64,000 nucleotides of DNA, taken from contig CAYFQG010000004.1 of the NCBI GenBank assembly GCA_964345295.1, positions 17,465 to 81,464 on the forward strand, written 5' to 3'. The stretch is from JASBZA01 sp964345295. GTDB lineage: Bacteria; Bacillota; Clostridia; Saccharofermentanales; Fastidiosipilaceae. Both the position numbers and the translations under genes were made by a program. Positions 9,801-18,576 of the stretch are shown here, one piece after another. How positions within the stretch are numbered: the stretch's first letter is position 1; every line of letters starts with the position of its first letter. Under the pieces are notes generated by a model. It saw only the letters and a list, made by a program, of their open reading frames with translations, ran no database searches and was not told where the DNA came from.

Positions 9801-11389
9801 AGTGCCACTATGTGGAATTTGCTCCGGAAGGAGCCTACGGATCCGGCTTTGACCTGCCGGAAAAAGCTTGTCCTTGCTGCGGTACGCCCTTAAATCGTGA
9901 CGGTCAGGATATTCCTTTTGAAACTTTCTTAGGTTTTAACGGCGATAAGCAGCCCGATATCGACTTGAACTTCTCCGGTGAGTACCAGGATAAAGCTCAC
10001 CAGCATATCGTGGAAATGTTCGGCGAAGACTTTACTTACCGGGCCGGCACCATCCAGGGCTACGGAGAAAAGAACGCCATAGGCCTGGTCTTAAAATATG
10101 CCGAGGAGAAAGGCATGTTCCTGACCAGAACCGAGAGCCAGCGTTTGGCCGAAGGCCTGGTCGGTATTAAGAGAACTACCGGCCAGCATCCCGGAGGAAT
10201 CGTTGTAATTCCCAAGGACCGGGAAATTTATGATTTTACACCTATCCAAAATCCGGCGGACAAAGAAGACGTGGCCATGCATACGACCCACTTCGACTTC
10301 TCCTCCATGCACGACACGATTTTGAAATTGGATATTCTGGGCCACGATGATCCGACTATGTTGAAGGTCCTAAGTGATATGACCGGTGTCAAGATTGAAG
10401 ATATTCCCATACCGGACAAGAAGGTCATGGAGCTCTTCCAATCGACGGCTCCTCTAGGTATTGAGCCCGGAACGTCTCCGGCGGACTCTGCGACCTTGGG
10501 CTTACCTGAGTTAGGCACGCTCTTGGTGCGCGATATGATTAAAGAAACCAAGCCGACCCAGTTCTTCGACTTGGTCCAGCTATCCGGCCTATCGCACGGT
10601 ACGGACGTTTGGTCCGGCAATGCACAAGACCTGATCCGTCAGGGAACTTGTACTATTAATGAGGTTATCGGTTGTCGTGACGGCATCATGACCAACTTGA
10701 TTAACTGGGGCCTTCCCAGCAAGGATGCTTTTAACATCATGGAGAAAGTTCGTAAGGGTAAGGGACTTACCGAAGAACATGAAAACTTGATGGTGGAAAA
10801 AGGCGTACCTGCCTGGTACATTGAATCTTGTAAGAAGATTAAGTATATGTTCCCCAAGGCCCACGCGGCAGCCTACGTTATCTCCAGCTTAAGGGTGGCT
10901 TATTTTAAAGTCTACTATCCTGCTGCCTACTATGCGGCCTATTTCTCGGTCCGAGCCGATGAGTTCGACTATCAAGTGATGTGCCGTCCTTTGGCCCAAA
11001 TCAGTGCCCAAAGAGAAGAGATGTTTAAAAACTTCCACCAGTTGAATACGCGCGAGCAGAAAATCTACTACATCTTGGAATTGGTGGAAGAAATGTACTT
11101 AAGAGGCTTGGATTTTGCCCCGCTCGATATCGAACGGGCCGGAGCCAGTCGCTTCCTGGTCTTGGACGACAAGACCCTCATGCCGGCTCTTAATACCCTG
11201 CCTTCTATTTCCACAGCCATGGCATCGGCTATTGTTGAGGCAAGAGAGAAAGACGGTCCTTTCTTAAACCACGAAGACCTGGGTAGGCGTGCCGGCCTGG
11301 GACCCAGTGCCATAGCCTCTATGGTAGAATTGGGCTTATTAGACCACATTCCCGAAAGTGCGCAAATCAGCCTTTTCGACATGCTCTAG
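6854..11389 (+). CDS. polC: DNA polymerase III PolC-type, alpha subunit
   Basis: Replicative DNA polymerase of low-GC Gram-positives with a built-in proofreading exonuclease. Order of domains in 1511 residues: N-terminal region; OB fold (about 250-350); first half of the PHP domain with VELHLHTNMSAKDGHS near 370; inserted DEDDh exonuclease starting FVALDLETTGLD near 460; polymerase core with GSRGSVGSSVVAF; a four-Cys zinc element (CPKCHY ... CPCCG, about 979-1018); catalytic PDIDLNFSGEYQ near 1033; and the C-terminal thumb. It is slightly longer than Bacillus PolC (about 1440). The ATG overlaps the rseP stop. Confidence 0.98.
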   Translation: MQGREFTQHQDLGDLCHSLLGRSPEFSTPSLAKAFELWEHRIQGLYVESLDNLAIKLESAMPVAGRVLWELETYLETHLKIRQVSLYVHFSTEARDKADFLCRLLPWAAESLHEEGFGVFCLLLPQIKCESEGSTLSISLPKDQACILGRDHVKAMEHFYKERLGLEINVDLNLVRSQDPETGGPILDLDLFCSDRDSIIDHHVEKISREALLNGPEPPAPQAPPKPTYSGKANTSYKGRYQKSERHIWGRLDNRLDLTPLDQLDDESGLVSVYGYVAQYESRLVSNNTRALVKFSIYGDRGGIACVLFLKNPEDEGALAEKISNGTYIRADLEVSYDGRFAKDLQGKVIGIEEADPPPPRQDFAMEKRVELHLHTNMSAKDGHSKPEDLVALAEQFGMPAIAITDHGNVQAFPKAQDVLDKLKAKGSNLKLILGSEVYLVDDGRGYFAYGAGDLPMGDSFVALDLETTGLDKDSCHIIEIGAVRFTRDESGHFYPGERFSTMVNPGVPIPTKTTEITGITQAMVDEEGIEPGEALEKLHTFLGKDPIVGHNVLFDLGFLRYEAYRLVEYEEPKLKFNPLAIDTLPLARGLIEGLPSYSLDKVSQRLGVPLESHHRAVDDAIAAGFIFDKLWADQGYMPLRDLNHKLGQKDLAYVKNYKTRPYHQILLAKNQLGLYNLYRLVSLSHIRYFKSRPRIPRSVLEYYRDGLIIGSACEAGEIFQAILATYKEAQGNYDKALALINDNKDLIKRARFYDYLEIQPLGNNNFMLEKEGNFVESEQDLMNLNRLVIALAEKAGRPVVATCDAHFLNEEDAIYREILQVGSGFDAQENPTKLYLRTTDEMLEEFSYLPEDLRYEVVVTNPRKIAESIDPRVRPFPKGTYPPQIAEASEDVEKWTWDKCKDLYEKDGVILPEIEERVEKELRSIIDNGFGIMYYIAAKLVKWTNNDGYIVGSRGSVGSSVVAFLCGISEVNPLPAHYACPKCHYVEFAPEGAYGSGFDLPEKACPCCGTPLNRDGQDIPFETFLGFNGDKQPDIDLNFSGEYQDKAHQHIVEMFGEDFTYRAGTIQGYGEKNAIGLVLKYAEEKGMFLTRTESQRLAEGLVGIKRTTGQHPGGIVVIPKDREIYDFTPIQNPADKEDVAMHTTHFDFSSMHDTILKLDILGHDDPTMLKVLSDMTGVKIEDIPIPDKKVMELFQSTAPLGIEPGTSPADSATLGLPELGTLLVRDMIKETKPTQFFDLVQLSGLSHGTDVWSGNAQDLIRQGTCTINEVIGCRDGIMTNLINWGLPSKDAFNIMEKVRKGKGLTEEHENLMVEKGVPAWYIESCKKIKYMFPKAHAAAYVISSLRVAYFKVYYPAAYYAAYFSVRADEFDYQVMCRPLAQISAQREEMFKNFHQLNTREQKIYYILELVEEMYLRGLDFAPLDIERAGASRFLVLDDKTLMPALNTLPSISTAMASAIVEAREKDGPFLNHEDLGRRAGLGPSAIASMVELGLLDHIPESAQISLFDML

Positions 11390-11412
11390 TGGTTTAGAGG
11401 AGTTTTACCCTC

Positions 11413-13848
11413 ATGCAGGTGAAAGTGTTTTTGAGAAAGTCTACCCCGGTCTTTGACCGGGTTTATACTTATTTAGTCCCGTCGAATTTGGAAGATAGCA
11501 TAGGCCCGGGTGTGCGGGTTTTATTCCCCTTTGGTTCGGGGGACAAGCTCAGTGAGGGCTTTGTTTTTTCGATTTTAGATAAGACAGAAGAAGTACAAGG
11601 CAAAGCTTTAAAGACCATCGAAGCGGTCATTGATTCCCAAGCCGTATTGACATTGTCTCAGTTGAAGCTGATCTCTCAGATGAAACTTCGTTACGGCTGC
11701 ACCTACGGCATGGCGGCCGAGCTGATGTTTCCTCGAGGAACCAAGTTGAAGATGGCGGAGGATGTCTCCTTAACGGATCTGGGGAAAGCCGACTTGCCGG
11801 CGGATTTTTTGGCGCATTTTAAGGAGGAAGACAGCATTCCTCTGGATGATTTAAGTCTGGCGGGTTTTAGCAGAAAAGAAGTTTTCGCCTGGGAGAAGCT
11901 GGGCTATCTTAATGTTCAAACGAAAATCAACCGCGGCCTCAAAGCCCAGTCGGTGGAGTTTTGCCGCCTCCTGGATGAAAATCAGGCCAAGACCTGCCTG
12001 AATGAGCAGGCTTTGGGTTCTATCCAGCAGGAGCTGGCCGTGACTTATCTGCTGGAGGAGGGCGAAGTGCCGGTTATGGACCTTCTCCAGGCCTGCGATA
12101 TAAACAGAACTTCACTTCGAACCTTACAGAAAAAAGGGTTTCTGGAGTTTTTCAGACTGCCTTTGGCCCAAGTTCAAGCCATGGAAGAAGACCCGGATAG
12201 GGAGGAACTCTTGCCGCAGAATCTTACGGAGGTTTCGGCAGATATGTTGACCCCCGGCCAAAAAGAGGCCCTGGCCACCATCGAGAAGGGTGTTAAGGAA
12301 GGCAAAGCAAGGCCCGAATATCTTCTTTTCGGTATCACCGGCTCGGGCAAGACGGAAGTTTATATGCGTTTGGCCAAAGCCACTCTGGACCGGGGAGAGA
12401 CCTGTCTTATCCTGGTGCCGGAAATTTCGCTGACGCCGCAAATGACCGCTCAGTTCGAAAAGCGTTTTAGTAAAGACGTCATGGTTATTCACTCGAGGCT
12501 GACTCCCCGAGAGCGTTATAACCGCTGGGAGCGAATTCTTCTGGGCCAGGCCAAAATTGTTGTAGGGCCCAGGTCGGCTATTTTTTCACCCTTAGAAAAT
12601 TTAGGCCTCATCATCATAGACGAAGAGCAGGAAGATACGTATAAGTCCGACTTGATGCCCCGCTATGATGCCAGGACCATTGCGAGGCTCCGCCAATTAA
12701 ATGAGGGACCTATCCTGGTTTTAGGCTCGGCCACGCCCTCAGTAGAATCCTATGTTCGTACCATGGAGCATAAATCCACCTTGTTGACCCTTAAGGAAAG
12801 GCCCGGCAAGGCGACCTTGCCTCAGACCGAACTAATCGACTTAAGGCGGTATTGGAACCCGGATACGGACGGGCTTTTAAGTCAGCCGCTTTTAGACGCC
12901 ATGCGCGAAACCCTTGATAAAGACCAGCAAGTCCTCTTGTTTCTTAATAGAAGAGGTTTTGCGGCGTCTTATGTCTGCGGATCTTGCGGTAAAAGCTATG
13001 AATGCCCTCAGTGTTCGATCGGTATGACCTATCACAAGAAGCGAAACCGCCTGGTCTGTCACTATTGCGGCCATATGGAGAGCCTTCATAAGGCCTGCCC
13101 TCATTGTGGCGAAGAGACCATGCGACTGGTAGGTGTGGGAACCGAAAAGCTGGAAGCCTTATGTCAGCAATATTTCCCTGATGCCCGTGTGGTTCGCATG
13201 GACCAGGATCGGACTATGGGAAAGAATGCCCATGCCAAGCTTTTGAAATCTTTTAGAGAGGCCCCTCGGTCGATTTTAATCGGGACGCAGATGGTGGCCA
13301 AAGGACACGACTTCCCCGACCTTACGCTGGCGGCGGTGGTTTTGGCCGACCAGATGTTGGGGAGAAACGATATAAGAGCCGCCGAAAAGGCCTTCCAGCT
13401 CATGACCCAGGCAGGGGGCAGGGCCGGTCGAAAAGACCTAGCCGGTCGATTCTTTATACAAGCCTTTGACATCGACCACTATGCGGTCCGAGCCGCTTCT
13501 AAACAAGACTATCCGGCCTTCTTAGAAGATGAATTGGCTTTTAGAAAGGCTTTGCACTATCCGCCCTTTAGCGCCCGGGCCCTTCTCGTTATTAGCGGAG
13601 AAGATGAAGCCGAAACGAGGAAGAGTGCCGGTGCGATTTACCGAGTTCTGGCCGCCAAGCCGGGGGTTTCAATCTTAAAGCCCGCTAAGTCTCCTATTTA
13701 TAAATTAAGAGGCCGCTACCGTTGGCAGATCCTTTTGAGAGCCCCGGCCAAAGGCGGAACCCGCCTGTTGAGCGGGCTTTGGCAACAATTGTCCCTACAT
13801 AAATGGGGAAAAACTGTTACACTGACCTGTACTTTAGACCCCGCATAA
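11413..13848 (+). CDS. priA: Primosomal protein N' (replication restart helicase)
   Basis: 3'-5' DNA helicase that reloads the replisome at stalled forks. An N-terminal DNA-binding domain is followed by Walker A GITGSGKTEVYMR near 306, then helicase motif II at 403-406. A binuclear zinc cluster follows at about 521-562 (CGSCGKSYECPQC, CHYCG, CPHCG), then motif V GTQMVAKGHDFPDLTL. Motif II reads DEEQ where PriA proteins usually have DEEH; the bases are GAC GAA GAG CAG. At 811 residues it is full length. Ribosome binding site GAGGAG. It is 23 bp after polC and 27 bp before def. Confidence 0.96.
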   Translation: MQVKVFLRKSTPVFDRVYTYLVPSNLEDSIGPGVRVLFPFGSGDKLSEGFVFSILDKTEEVQGKALKTIEAVIDSQAVLTLSQLKLISQMKLRYGCTYGMAAELMFPRGTKLKMAEDVSLTDLGKADLPADFLAHFKEEDSIPLDDLSLAGFSRKEVFAWEKLGYLNVQTKINRGLKAQSVEFCRLLDENQAKTCLNEQALGSIQQELAVTYLLEEGEVPVMDLLQACDINRTSLRTLQKKGFLEFFRLPLAQVQAMEEDPDREELLPQNLTEVSADMLTPGQKEALATIEKGVKEGKARPEYLLFGITGSGKTEVYMRLAKATLDRGETCLILVPEISLTPQMTAQFEKRFSKDVMVIHSRLTPRERYNRWERILLGQAKIVVGPRSAIFSPLENLGLIIIDEEQEDTYKSDLMPRYDARTIARLRQLNEGPILVLGSATPSVESYVRTMEHKSTLLTLKERPGKATLPQTELIDLRRYWNPDTDGLLSQPLLDAMRETLDKDQQVLLFLNRRGFAASYVCGSCGKSYECPQCSIGMTYHKKRNRLVCHYCGHMESLHKACPHCGEETMRLVGVGTEKLEALCQQYFPDARVVRMDQDRTMGKNAHAKLLKSFREAPRSILIGTQMVAKGHDFPDLTLAAVVLADQMLGRNDIRAAEKAFQLMTQAGGRAGRKDLAGRFFIQAFDIDHYAVRAASKQDYPAFLEDELAFRKALHYPPFSARALLVISGEDEAETRKSAGAIYRVLAAKPGVSILKPAKSPIYKLRGRYRWQILLRAPAKGGTRLLSGLWQQLSLHKWGKTVTLTCTLDPA

Positions 13849-13875
13849 GTAATAAGAGAGGAGCATACATAGATT

Positions 13876-14346
13876 ATGGCTGTAAGAAATATATTGACCG
13901 ATGAAGACCCCCTGCTGCGAAAGACATCCCGCGAGGTTTCCGAGATAACGCCCAGGATTGAAACCCTGGTAGAAGATATGCTGGATACCCTGTATGAGAC
14001 CGGTAACGGGATCGGCTTGGCCGCTCCCCAGGTCGGTGTGTTGAGAAGAGTCTTTGTCATTGATTTACAAGAAGACGAGCATAGTAGGCCCCTGGTCTTT
14101 ATTAATCCGGAGATTTATGAGACGGACGGAAGCCAGGTCAACCAGGAAGGCTGCTTATCCGTGCCCGGCAGGTGGGGCGAAGTCGAAAGACCGGCTCATT
14201 TAAGAGTGCGGGCTTTGAATGCCAAGGGTGAACCCTTCGATATGGAAGCGACAGGCCTTTTAGCGACCTGTATCTGCCATGAAAATGACCACTTAGACGG
14301 TATCTTGTTTACGGATAAGGTCATAGGAGAGCTGGATGAAGCCTAA
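13876..14346 (+). CDS. def: Peptide deformylase
   Basis: Removes the formyl group from nascent proteins. The three family motifs are present: GIGLAAPQVG (motif 1), EGCLSVPG (motif 2, with the metal-binding Cys) and CHENDHLDGILF (motif 3, HExDH with two metal His and the catalytic Glu). The protein has 156 residues. It overlaps fmt by 11 bp, so the enzyme that adds formyl groups to initiator tRNA and the one that removes them from proteins are translated together, as in many bacteria. Ribosome binding site GAGAGGAG. Confidence 0.97.
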   Translation: MAVRNILTDEDPLLRKTSREVSEITPRIETLVEDMLDTLYETGNGIGLAAPQVGVLRRVFVIDLQEDEHSRPLVFINPEIYETDGSQVNQEGCLSVPGRWGEVERPAHLRVRALNAKGEPFDMEATGLLATCICHENDHLDGILFTDKVIGELDEA

Positions 14347-15316
14347 GTACAGGATTATTTTCTTAGGGACACCGGATTTTGCCGTGCCTTCGATTAAGGC
14401 TCTGGCCCAAGACGGTATGAAACCGGTTTTGATTGTCAGTCAGCCCGACCGACCGCAGGGGCGTAAGCGTAAGATTATCCCAACCCCGACCCACCAAGCG
14501 GGCTTGGACTTGGACATACCGGTTTTTCAGCCGACTAAGGTCCGTAATAAGGCTTTTTATGAGACCCTGGCATCCTATGAGCCCGATTTTTTGATTACCG
14601 CAGCTTACGGGCGTATCTTAACGCCTGAGGTTTTAGCTTTGGCCAAAATTGAAGCCCTCAATATCCACGCTTCACTTTTACCTAAATATCGTGGTGCCTC
14701 ACCGGTCCAGGCCAGCCTCATAGCAGGCGATAAGGTGACGGGTGTGTCTATCATGCGGATGACCGAGGAGATGGACGAAGGCCCTGTTTTTGCCCAATTC
14801 CCATACGAGATTCCGGACGGCATGCGAGCCGACCGCCTGATGGATGAATTGAGTTTATTAGGAGCTTCTCAGATTGCACCGACCTTAGACTGCATAGTAG
14901 GCGGATTGAAACCGCAGGACCAGGATGCTTCTAAGGCAAGCTATGTGTCGCTTTTAGACAAGAATTCCGGTGTAATCGATTGGAAGGAAGATGCTTTAAG
15001 CTTGGAGCACTTGGTAAGGGGAACCTATCCCTGGCCCGGTGCTTCGGCAAGCTTGGACAAAAAACGCTTTAAAGTCCTACAGGCCAAGGCTTACGATAGC
15101 TTGGAAAACAGTAGCGACGAGGAGAGCGCCTTAATAGAGCGAAAAGAACCGGGCTTACTGGTATCGACAAGAGATAAGAAGCTTTGGATTCAGACCGGCC
15201 GGGGCCTATTGGCTCTGTCGGAAATCCAGTTGGAAGGGTCTCGTGCCATGGAGACTCAAGACTGTGCCCATAACTATAAACCGGGCTTAATTTTTCAGAA
15301 CGGAGTAAGAAAATAG
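14336..15316 (+). CDS. fmt: Methionyl-tRNA formyltransferase
   Basis: Formylates Met-tRNA for initiation using 10-formyl-tetrahydrofolate. The N-terminal formyltransferase domain has FLGTPDFAVPSIKAL, the catalytic NIHASLLPKYRGASPVQ (Asn, His and the SLLP loop) and GVSIMRMTEEMDEGPVFAQ with the catalytic Asp. The C-terminal OB-like tRNA-binding domain follows from about 205. It has 326 residues. The start overlaps def by 11 bp. Its TAG stop overlaps the probable AUA start of rsmB (ATAG). Confidence 0.97.
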   Translation: MKPKYRIIFLGTPDFAVPSIKALAQDGMKPVLIVSQPDRPQGRKRKIIPTPTHQAGLDLDIPVFQPTKVRNKAFYETLASYEPDFLITAAYGRILTPEVLALAKIEALNIHASLLPKYRGASPVQASLIAGDKVTGVSIMRMTEEMDEGPVFAQFPYEIPDGMRADRLMDELSLLGASQIAPTLDCIVGGLKPQDQDASKASYVSLLDKNSGVIDWKEDALSLEHLVRGTYPWPGASASLDKKRFKVLQAKAYDSLENSSDEESALIERKEPGLLVSTRDKKLWIQTGRGLLALSEIQLEGSRAMETQDCAHNYKPGLIFQNGVRK

Positions 15317-16707
15317 CAAACTCAAATAAACAAGCGAAAAATCCCACGGCCCGCCTCTTAGCTTTACAGGTTCTCCTTAGAATCGACGAAGAGGGGGCCT
15401 TTTCCAATTTAGCCTTGGATGAGGCGCTCAGGGCATCGACCTTAAGCGGGCGTGATAAGGCTTTTGCCACGGCACTGGTTTACGGGACATTGGATAATCT
15501 GTATCTTTATGACCAGTACCTTCAGGCCTATAGTAAAAAGCCTCTGGAGAAGTTGGATCCACCGGTATTGATGATTCTAAGAATGGGCTTATGGCAGCTT
15601 TATCATTCGGCTGTGCCCGAGTCTGCGGCGGTTAATGAGTCGGCCAAACTTTGTCCTCAAGTGGGGCTTCGTTCGGCCAAAGGCTTTGTTAATGGCATGC
15701 TCCGAAATATTCTAAGAAAAGAAAAGGTCCTTTGTCCTAAAACACTCGAGGCCAAAACCGGTTTTAATCAAGACCTACTGAAAGTTTTATCTGCCCAGTT
15801 GGATGGGGAGGAAGAACTTATGGCGCTAAGTAGGGCTTTTAGAGAGGACAGGGGGCTGTCTTTTAGACTTAGAGGCGATAGGGCCGCTAAAGAAGCGACC
15901 AGTCAAGAATTACAGAAGCTATATAAAACAAAGCCGGGAGCCTACCAGGAAGATGTTATTCGGATATTTAATTTGAGAGGCTCTGTCAGAGATATGGAGG
16001 CTTGGCAAGAAGGCCTGGGCCTGGTCCAGGGAGAAGCCGCTATGTTGCCGGCTGCTCTTTTAGCGCAAGTTTCAGCTGACAATCAGCCTAAGAATTTCTT
16101 GGATTATTGTGCGGCTCCGGGTGGGAAGACCATTTATTATCATGACTTAAGACCACAAGATCATTTGACGGCATCAGACCTTCACCCCCACCGCATACAG
16201 CTATTAGAAGAAGAGCTGAAAAGGCTGTCGATAGAGGGTGTGAGGACCTTGGTCCACGACGGGACTAGTCCCTGGCCCGAAGTAGGCGAGACCTTTGACC
16301 GGGTTCTACTGGACGGTCCTTGCTCGGCCCTGGGTCTTTTGGGAGGAAAACCCGAGAGACGTTACCGTTTTAGTTTAGATGGTCAGGCAGAGCTCTTGAA
16401 GACCCAAGCCCAACTCTTAGACCGGGCCGGCGACCTGGTCGGTAAAAACGGCTATCTCTTGTACTCGACTTGCACCTTAAATAAAGAAGAAAATCAGGAT
16501 CAGTTCGAAGCTTTTTTAAAGCGTCGACCGGATTTTAAGAAAGTCCCTATGGATGGTTTATTGGAGAAGGCCTGTCCGAAGCTTTTGGGCCTGGACCCTG
16601 CGTTAAAGGAAGAAGCTAAACAAGGATACGTTACGCTTTGGCCGCATAGGACAGGCGCCGAGGGCTTTTTCCTGGCTCTTTTGGCTAAGGCCGATGGATT
16701 AGCATAA
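15313..16707 (+). CDS. rsmB: 16S rRNA m5C967 methyltransferase, probable AUA start
   Basis: SAM-dependent methyltransferase for C967 of 16S rRNA. The N-terminal NusB-like domain is followed by the methyltransferase domain: DYCAAPGGKT (SAM motif I), DGPCSALGLL (first catalytic Cys) and LYSTCTLNKEEN (second catalytic Cys). No ATG, GTG or TTG exists in this frame between the stop at 15277 and a TTG at 15415. The TTG would delete the conserved ARLLALQVLLRIDEEGAFSN helix. The ATA at 15313 has GGAGTAAG 4-10 bases upstream and overlaps the fmt stop as ATAG. It gives 464 residues, close to the family's ~447. The function is secure; the start is inferred. Confidence 0.9.
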   Translation: MANSNKQAKNPTARLLALQVLLRIDEEGAFSNLALDEALRASTLSGRDKAFATALVYGTLDNLYLYDQYLQAYSKKPLEKLDPPVLMILRMGLWQLYHSAVPESAAVNESAKLCPQVGLRSAKGFVNGMLRNILRKEKVLCPKTLEAKTGFNQDLLKVLSAQLDGEEELMALSRAFREDRGLSFRLRGDRAAKEATSQELQKLYKTKPGAYQEDVIRIFNLRGSVRDMEAWQEGLGLVQGEAAMLPAALLAQVSADNQPKNFLDYCAAPGGKTIYYHDLRPQDHLTASDLHPHRIQLLEEELKRLSIEGVRTLVHDGTSPWPEVGETFDRVLLDGPCSALGLLGGKPERRYRFSLDGQAELLKTQAQLLDRAGDLVGKNGYLLYSTCTLNKEENQDQFEAFLKRRPDFKKVPMDGLLEKACPKLLGLDPALKEEAKQGYVTLWPHRTGAEGFFLALLAKADGLA

Positions 16708-16724
16708 AGAAAAACACTATAATT

Positions 16725-17813
16725 ATGACAAAAATGGATTGGAATAAAGAAATGGAAGCAGACGACTCTGACGATACGGGCACTAGTAAGGATAAACGTT
16801 ATTTATACGATGTAGGGGCCAATGAATTGTCCCAATGGATTGAAAACGAGGAATTTCCTCCTTACCGTTTTAGACAGATTTGGCAATGGTTGTGGCGCGG
16901 TGTCAATTCTTTTGACCAGATGACCGATTTACCTAAGGACTTACGAGACCGCCTGGCCGAAGATTTTGCTTTAGACCATGTTTTATTGGAGAAGAAGCTT
17001 TCGTCACACTTAGATGAAACGGCCAAGTATCTGTGGAAGCTTCACGACGGTGAGACCATTGAATCTGTTTTTATGTCTTATAAGGCCGGGACCTCCGTTT
17101 GTGTATCCTCTCAGGTAGGCTGCCAGATGGGTTGTGACTTTTGTGCCTCATCTAAGGCGGGCTTTGCCAGGGATTTAACGACCGGTGAACTTTTGGCCCA
17201 GGTTGCCTTCATAGGCAAGGACCAGGGAAGGCGCATCGACCATATTGTGGTGATGGGCATAGGTGAGCCCATGCAAAACTACGATCATGTTGTGGGCTTT
17301 CTAAGAGCCTGTAACGACCCGGCTATTTTCAATATCAGCATGCGAAAAATGACCGTTTCGACCTGTGGTATAATACCGCAAATACATAAATTTGCCGGAG
17401 AGGACATGCCTGTGACTTTGGCCATATCCTTACATGCCACAACGAATCGACTGAGATCTTCTTTAATGCCTATTAATAGGCTCTATCCATTAGAAGACCT
17501 GATGGATGCCTGCCGCGATTATATTGATAAAACAGGCCGAAGAATCAGCTTCGAATACGCACTTTTCTCCGGTGTTAACGACAGTCCGGACGATGCCCGT
17601 CGTCTGGTCAAGCTTTTGGACGGTATGCTCTGCCATGTGAATCTCATTCCCGGCAACGATGTCCCCGATATGCCTTATAAGGGCAGCCCTAAGGACCGGG
17701 TGGAAAACTTCCGGCAGATCGTACAAACAGGCGGGATTCCCGTCACGGTAAGGCGTGAATTGGGAGCCGATATTATGGCTGCCTGTGGCCAACTGAGGAG
17801 AAGCAATACGTAA
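16725..17813 (+). CDS. rlmN: Dual-specificity rRNA/tRNA m2A methyltransferase RlmN
   Basis: Radical-SAM enzyme that methylates A2503 of 23S rRNA and A37 of some tRNAs. The iron-sulfur cluster motif is CQMGCDFC. The C-terminal RRELGADIMAACGQL carries the Cys that receives the methyl group during catalysis. GEPMQNYDHV and ISLHATTNRLRSSLMPIN are further family blocks. It has 362 residues from 16725. The start is uncertain: there is no clear ribosome binding site, and ATG codons at 16734 and 16752 are alternatives, since the conserved region begins only around residue 26. A perfect TATAAT lies at 16718-16723 with a poor -35. The stop overlaps the stp ATG. Confidence 0.95.
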   Translation: MTKMDWNKEMEADDSDDTGTSKDKRYLYDVGANELSQWIENEEFPPYRFRQIWQWLWRGVNSFDQMTDLPKDLRDRLAEDFALDHVLLEKKLSSHLDETAKYLWKLHDGETIESVFMSYKAGTSVCVSSQVGCQMGCDFCASSKAGFARDLTTGELLAQVAFIGKDQGRRIDHIVVMGIGEPMQNYDHVVGFLRACNDPAIFNISMRKMTVSTCGIIPQIHKFAGEDMPVTLAISLHATTNRLRSSLMPINRLYPLEDLMDACRDYIDKTGRRISFEYALFSGVNDSPDDARRLVKLLDGMLCHVNLIPGNDVPDMPYKGSPKDRVENFRQIVQTGGIPVTVRRELGADIMAACGQLRRSNT

Positions 17814-18559
17814 TGATGAACCAGCCCACCTTCCGAGCCGCTTCTCATCCCGGCTATGTGAGAAGTAATAATGAAGACCAATACCTCGTTTTAAGATCCG
17901 AGGATTATGCTTTCACGCTTCTTATCATGGCAGATGGAATGGGAGGCCATAAGTGCGGTGAGGTGGCCAGTCAGATTGCCGTAGACCAGGCCAGTCGTTT
18001 TATTGATGAGAAACTTAGGGAAGGTATGACCGACCGTCAGATTATGGACCTGATGGAGAGGGCCGTTGAATTGGCCAATGTCCATGTCGAGATTGAGTCC
18101 AGGTCAGACCCGTCCAGGGAAGGCATGGGAACAACGCTTACCCTGGGTCTTATTGTTCACAATAAATTTTTTGTATCCCATGTAGGGGATAGTAGGATAT
18201 ATCTTCTCAGACGAGACCGCTTCGAACAACTTACCCGAGATGATACTTATGTGGAGTATCTGGTTCAGTTAGGCCAGATCAGCCGGGCGGAGGCCGCCCA
18301 TCACCCTAAGCGCAACCTTTTGACCAAGGCCTTAGGCGTGGCGGAACCTATGAGCCCTTTTCTGCGCACCTACCGACTCCATCCCGGAGACCGACTCTTA
18401 TTTTGCACAGACGGTCTTTATGATGTTTTGTCGACAGAGGAAATCAAGGATATTCTGGGTCAATCCCCCACGGCAGACCGGGCAGTCTCTCATCTCATCC
18501 GAGCTACCTTACAAGGCGGAGCGCCGGACAATGTCAGCGTCATCGTTGGCTTTTTATAA
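17813..18559 (+). CDS. stp: PP2C-family serine/threonine phosphatase
   Basis: Metal-dependent phosphatase that reverses phosphorylation by the adjacent PrkC kinase. PP2C motifs in order: RSNNEDQYLV, MADGMGGHKCGEVAS (metal Asp and Gly-rich turn), GTTLTLGLI, FVSHVGDSRIYLLR, LTRDDTYVEYL, LFCTDGLYDVLS and GAPDNVSVIV. It has 248 residues and is cytoplasmic (no membrane segment). Starts at the TAATG overlap with rlmN; an ATG three bases later is an equal alternative. The rlmN-stp-prkC-rsgA-rpe-thiN order is the standard Firmicutes cluster. Confidence 0.96.
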   Translation: MMNQPTFRAASHPGYVRSNNEDQYLVLRSEDYAFTLLIMADGMGGHKCGEVASQIAVDQASRFIDEKLREGMTDRQIMDLMERAVELANVHVEIESRSDPSREGMGTTLTLGLIVHNKFFVSHVGDSRIYLLRRDRFEQLTRDDTYVEYLVQLGQISRAEAAHHPKRNLLTKALGVAEPMSPFLRTYRLHPGDRLLFCTDGLYDVLSTEEIKDILGQSPTADRAVSHLIRATLQGGAPDNVSVIVGFL

Positions 18560-18576
18560 AAAGGAATGGTGATTTT

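Noticed and set aside
10228..10620. 130-residue minus-strand frame inside polC, and similar long antisense frames in pyrH, dxr and glgB
   Set aside because: No ribosome binding site or family features; they mirror codon structure of the real genes.
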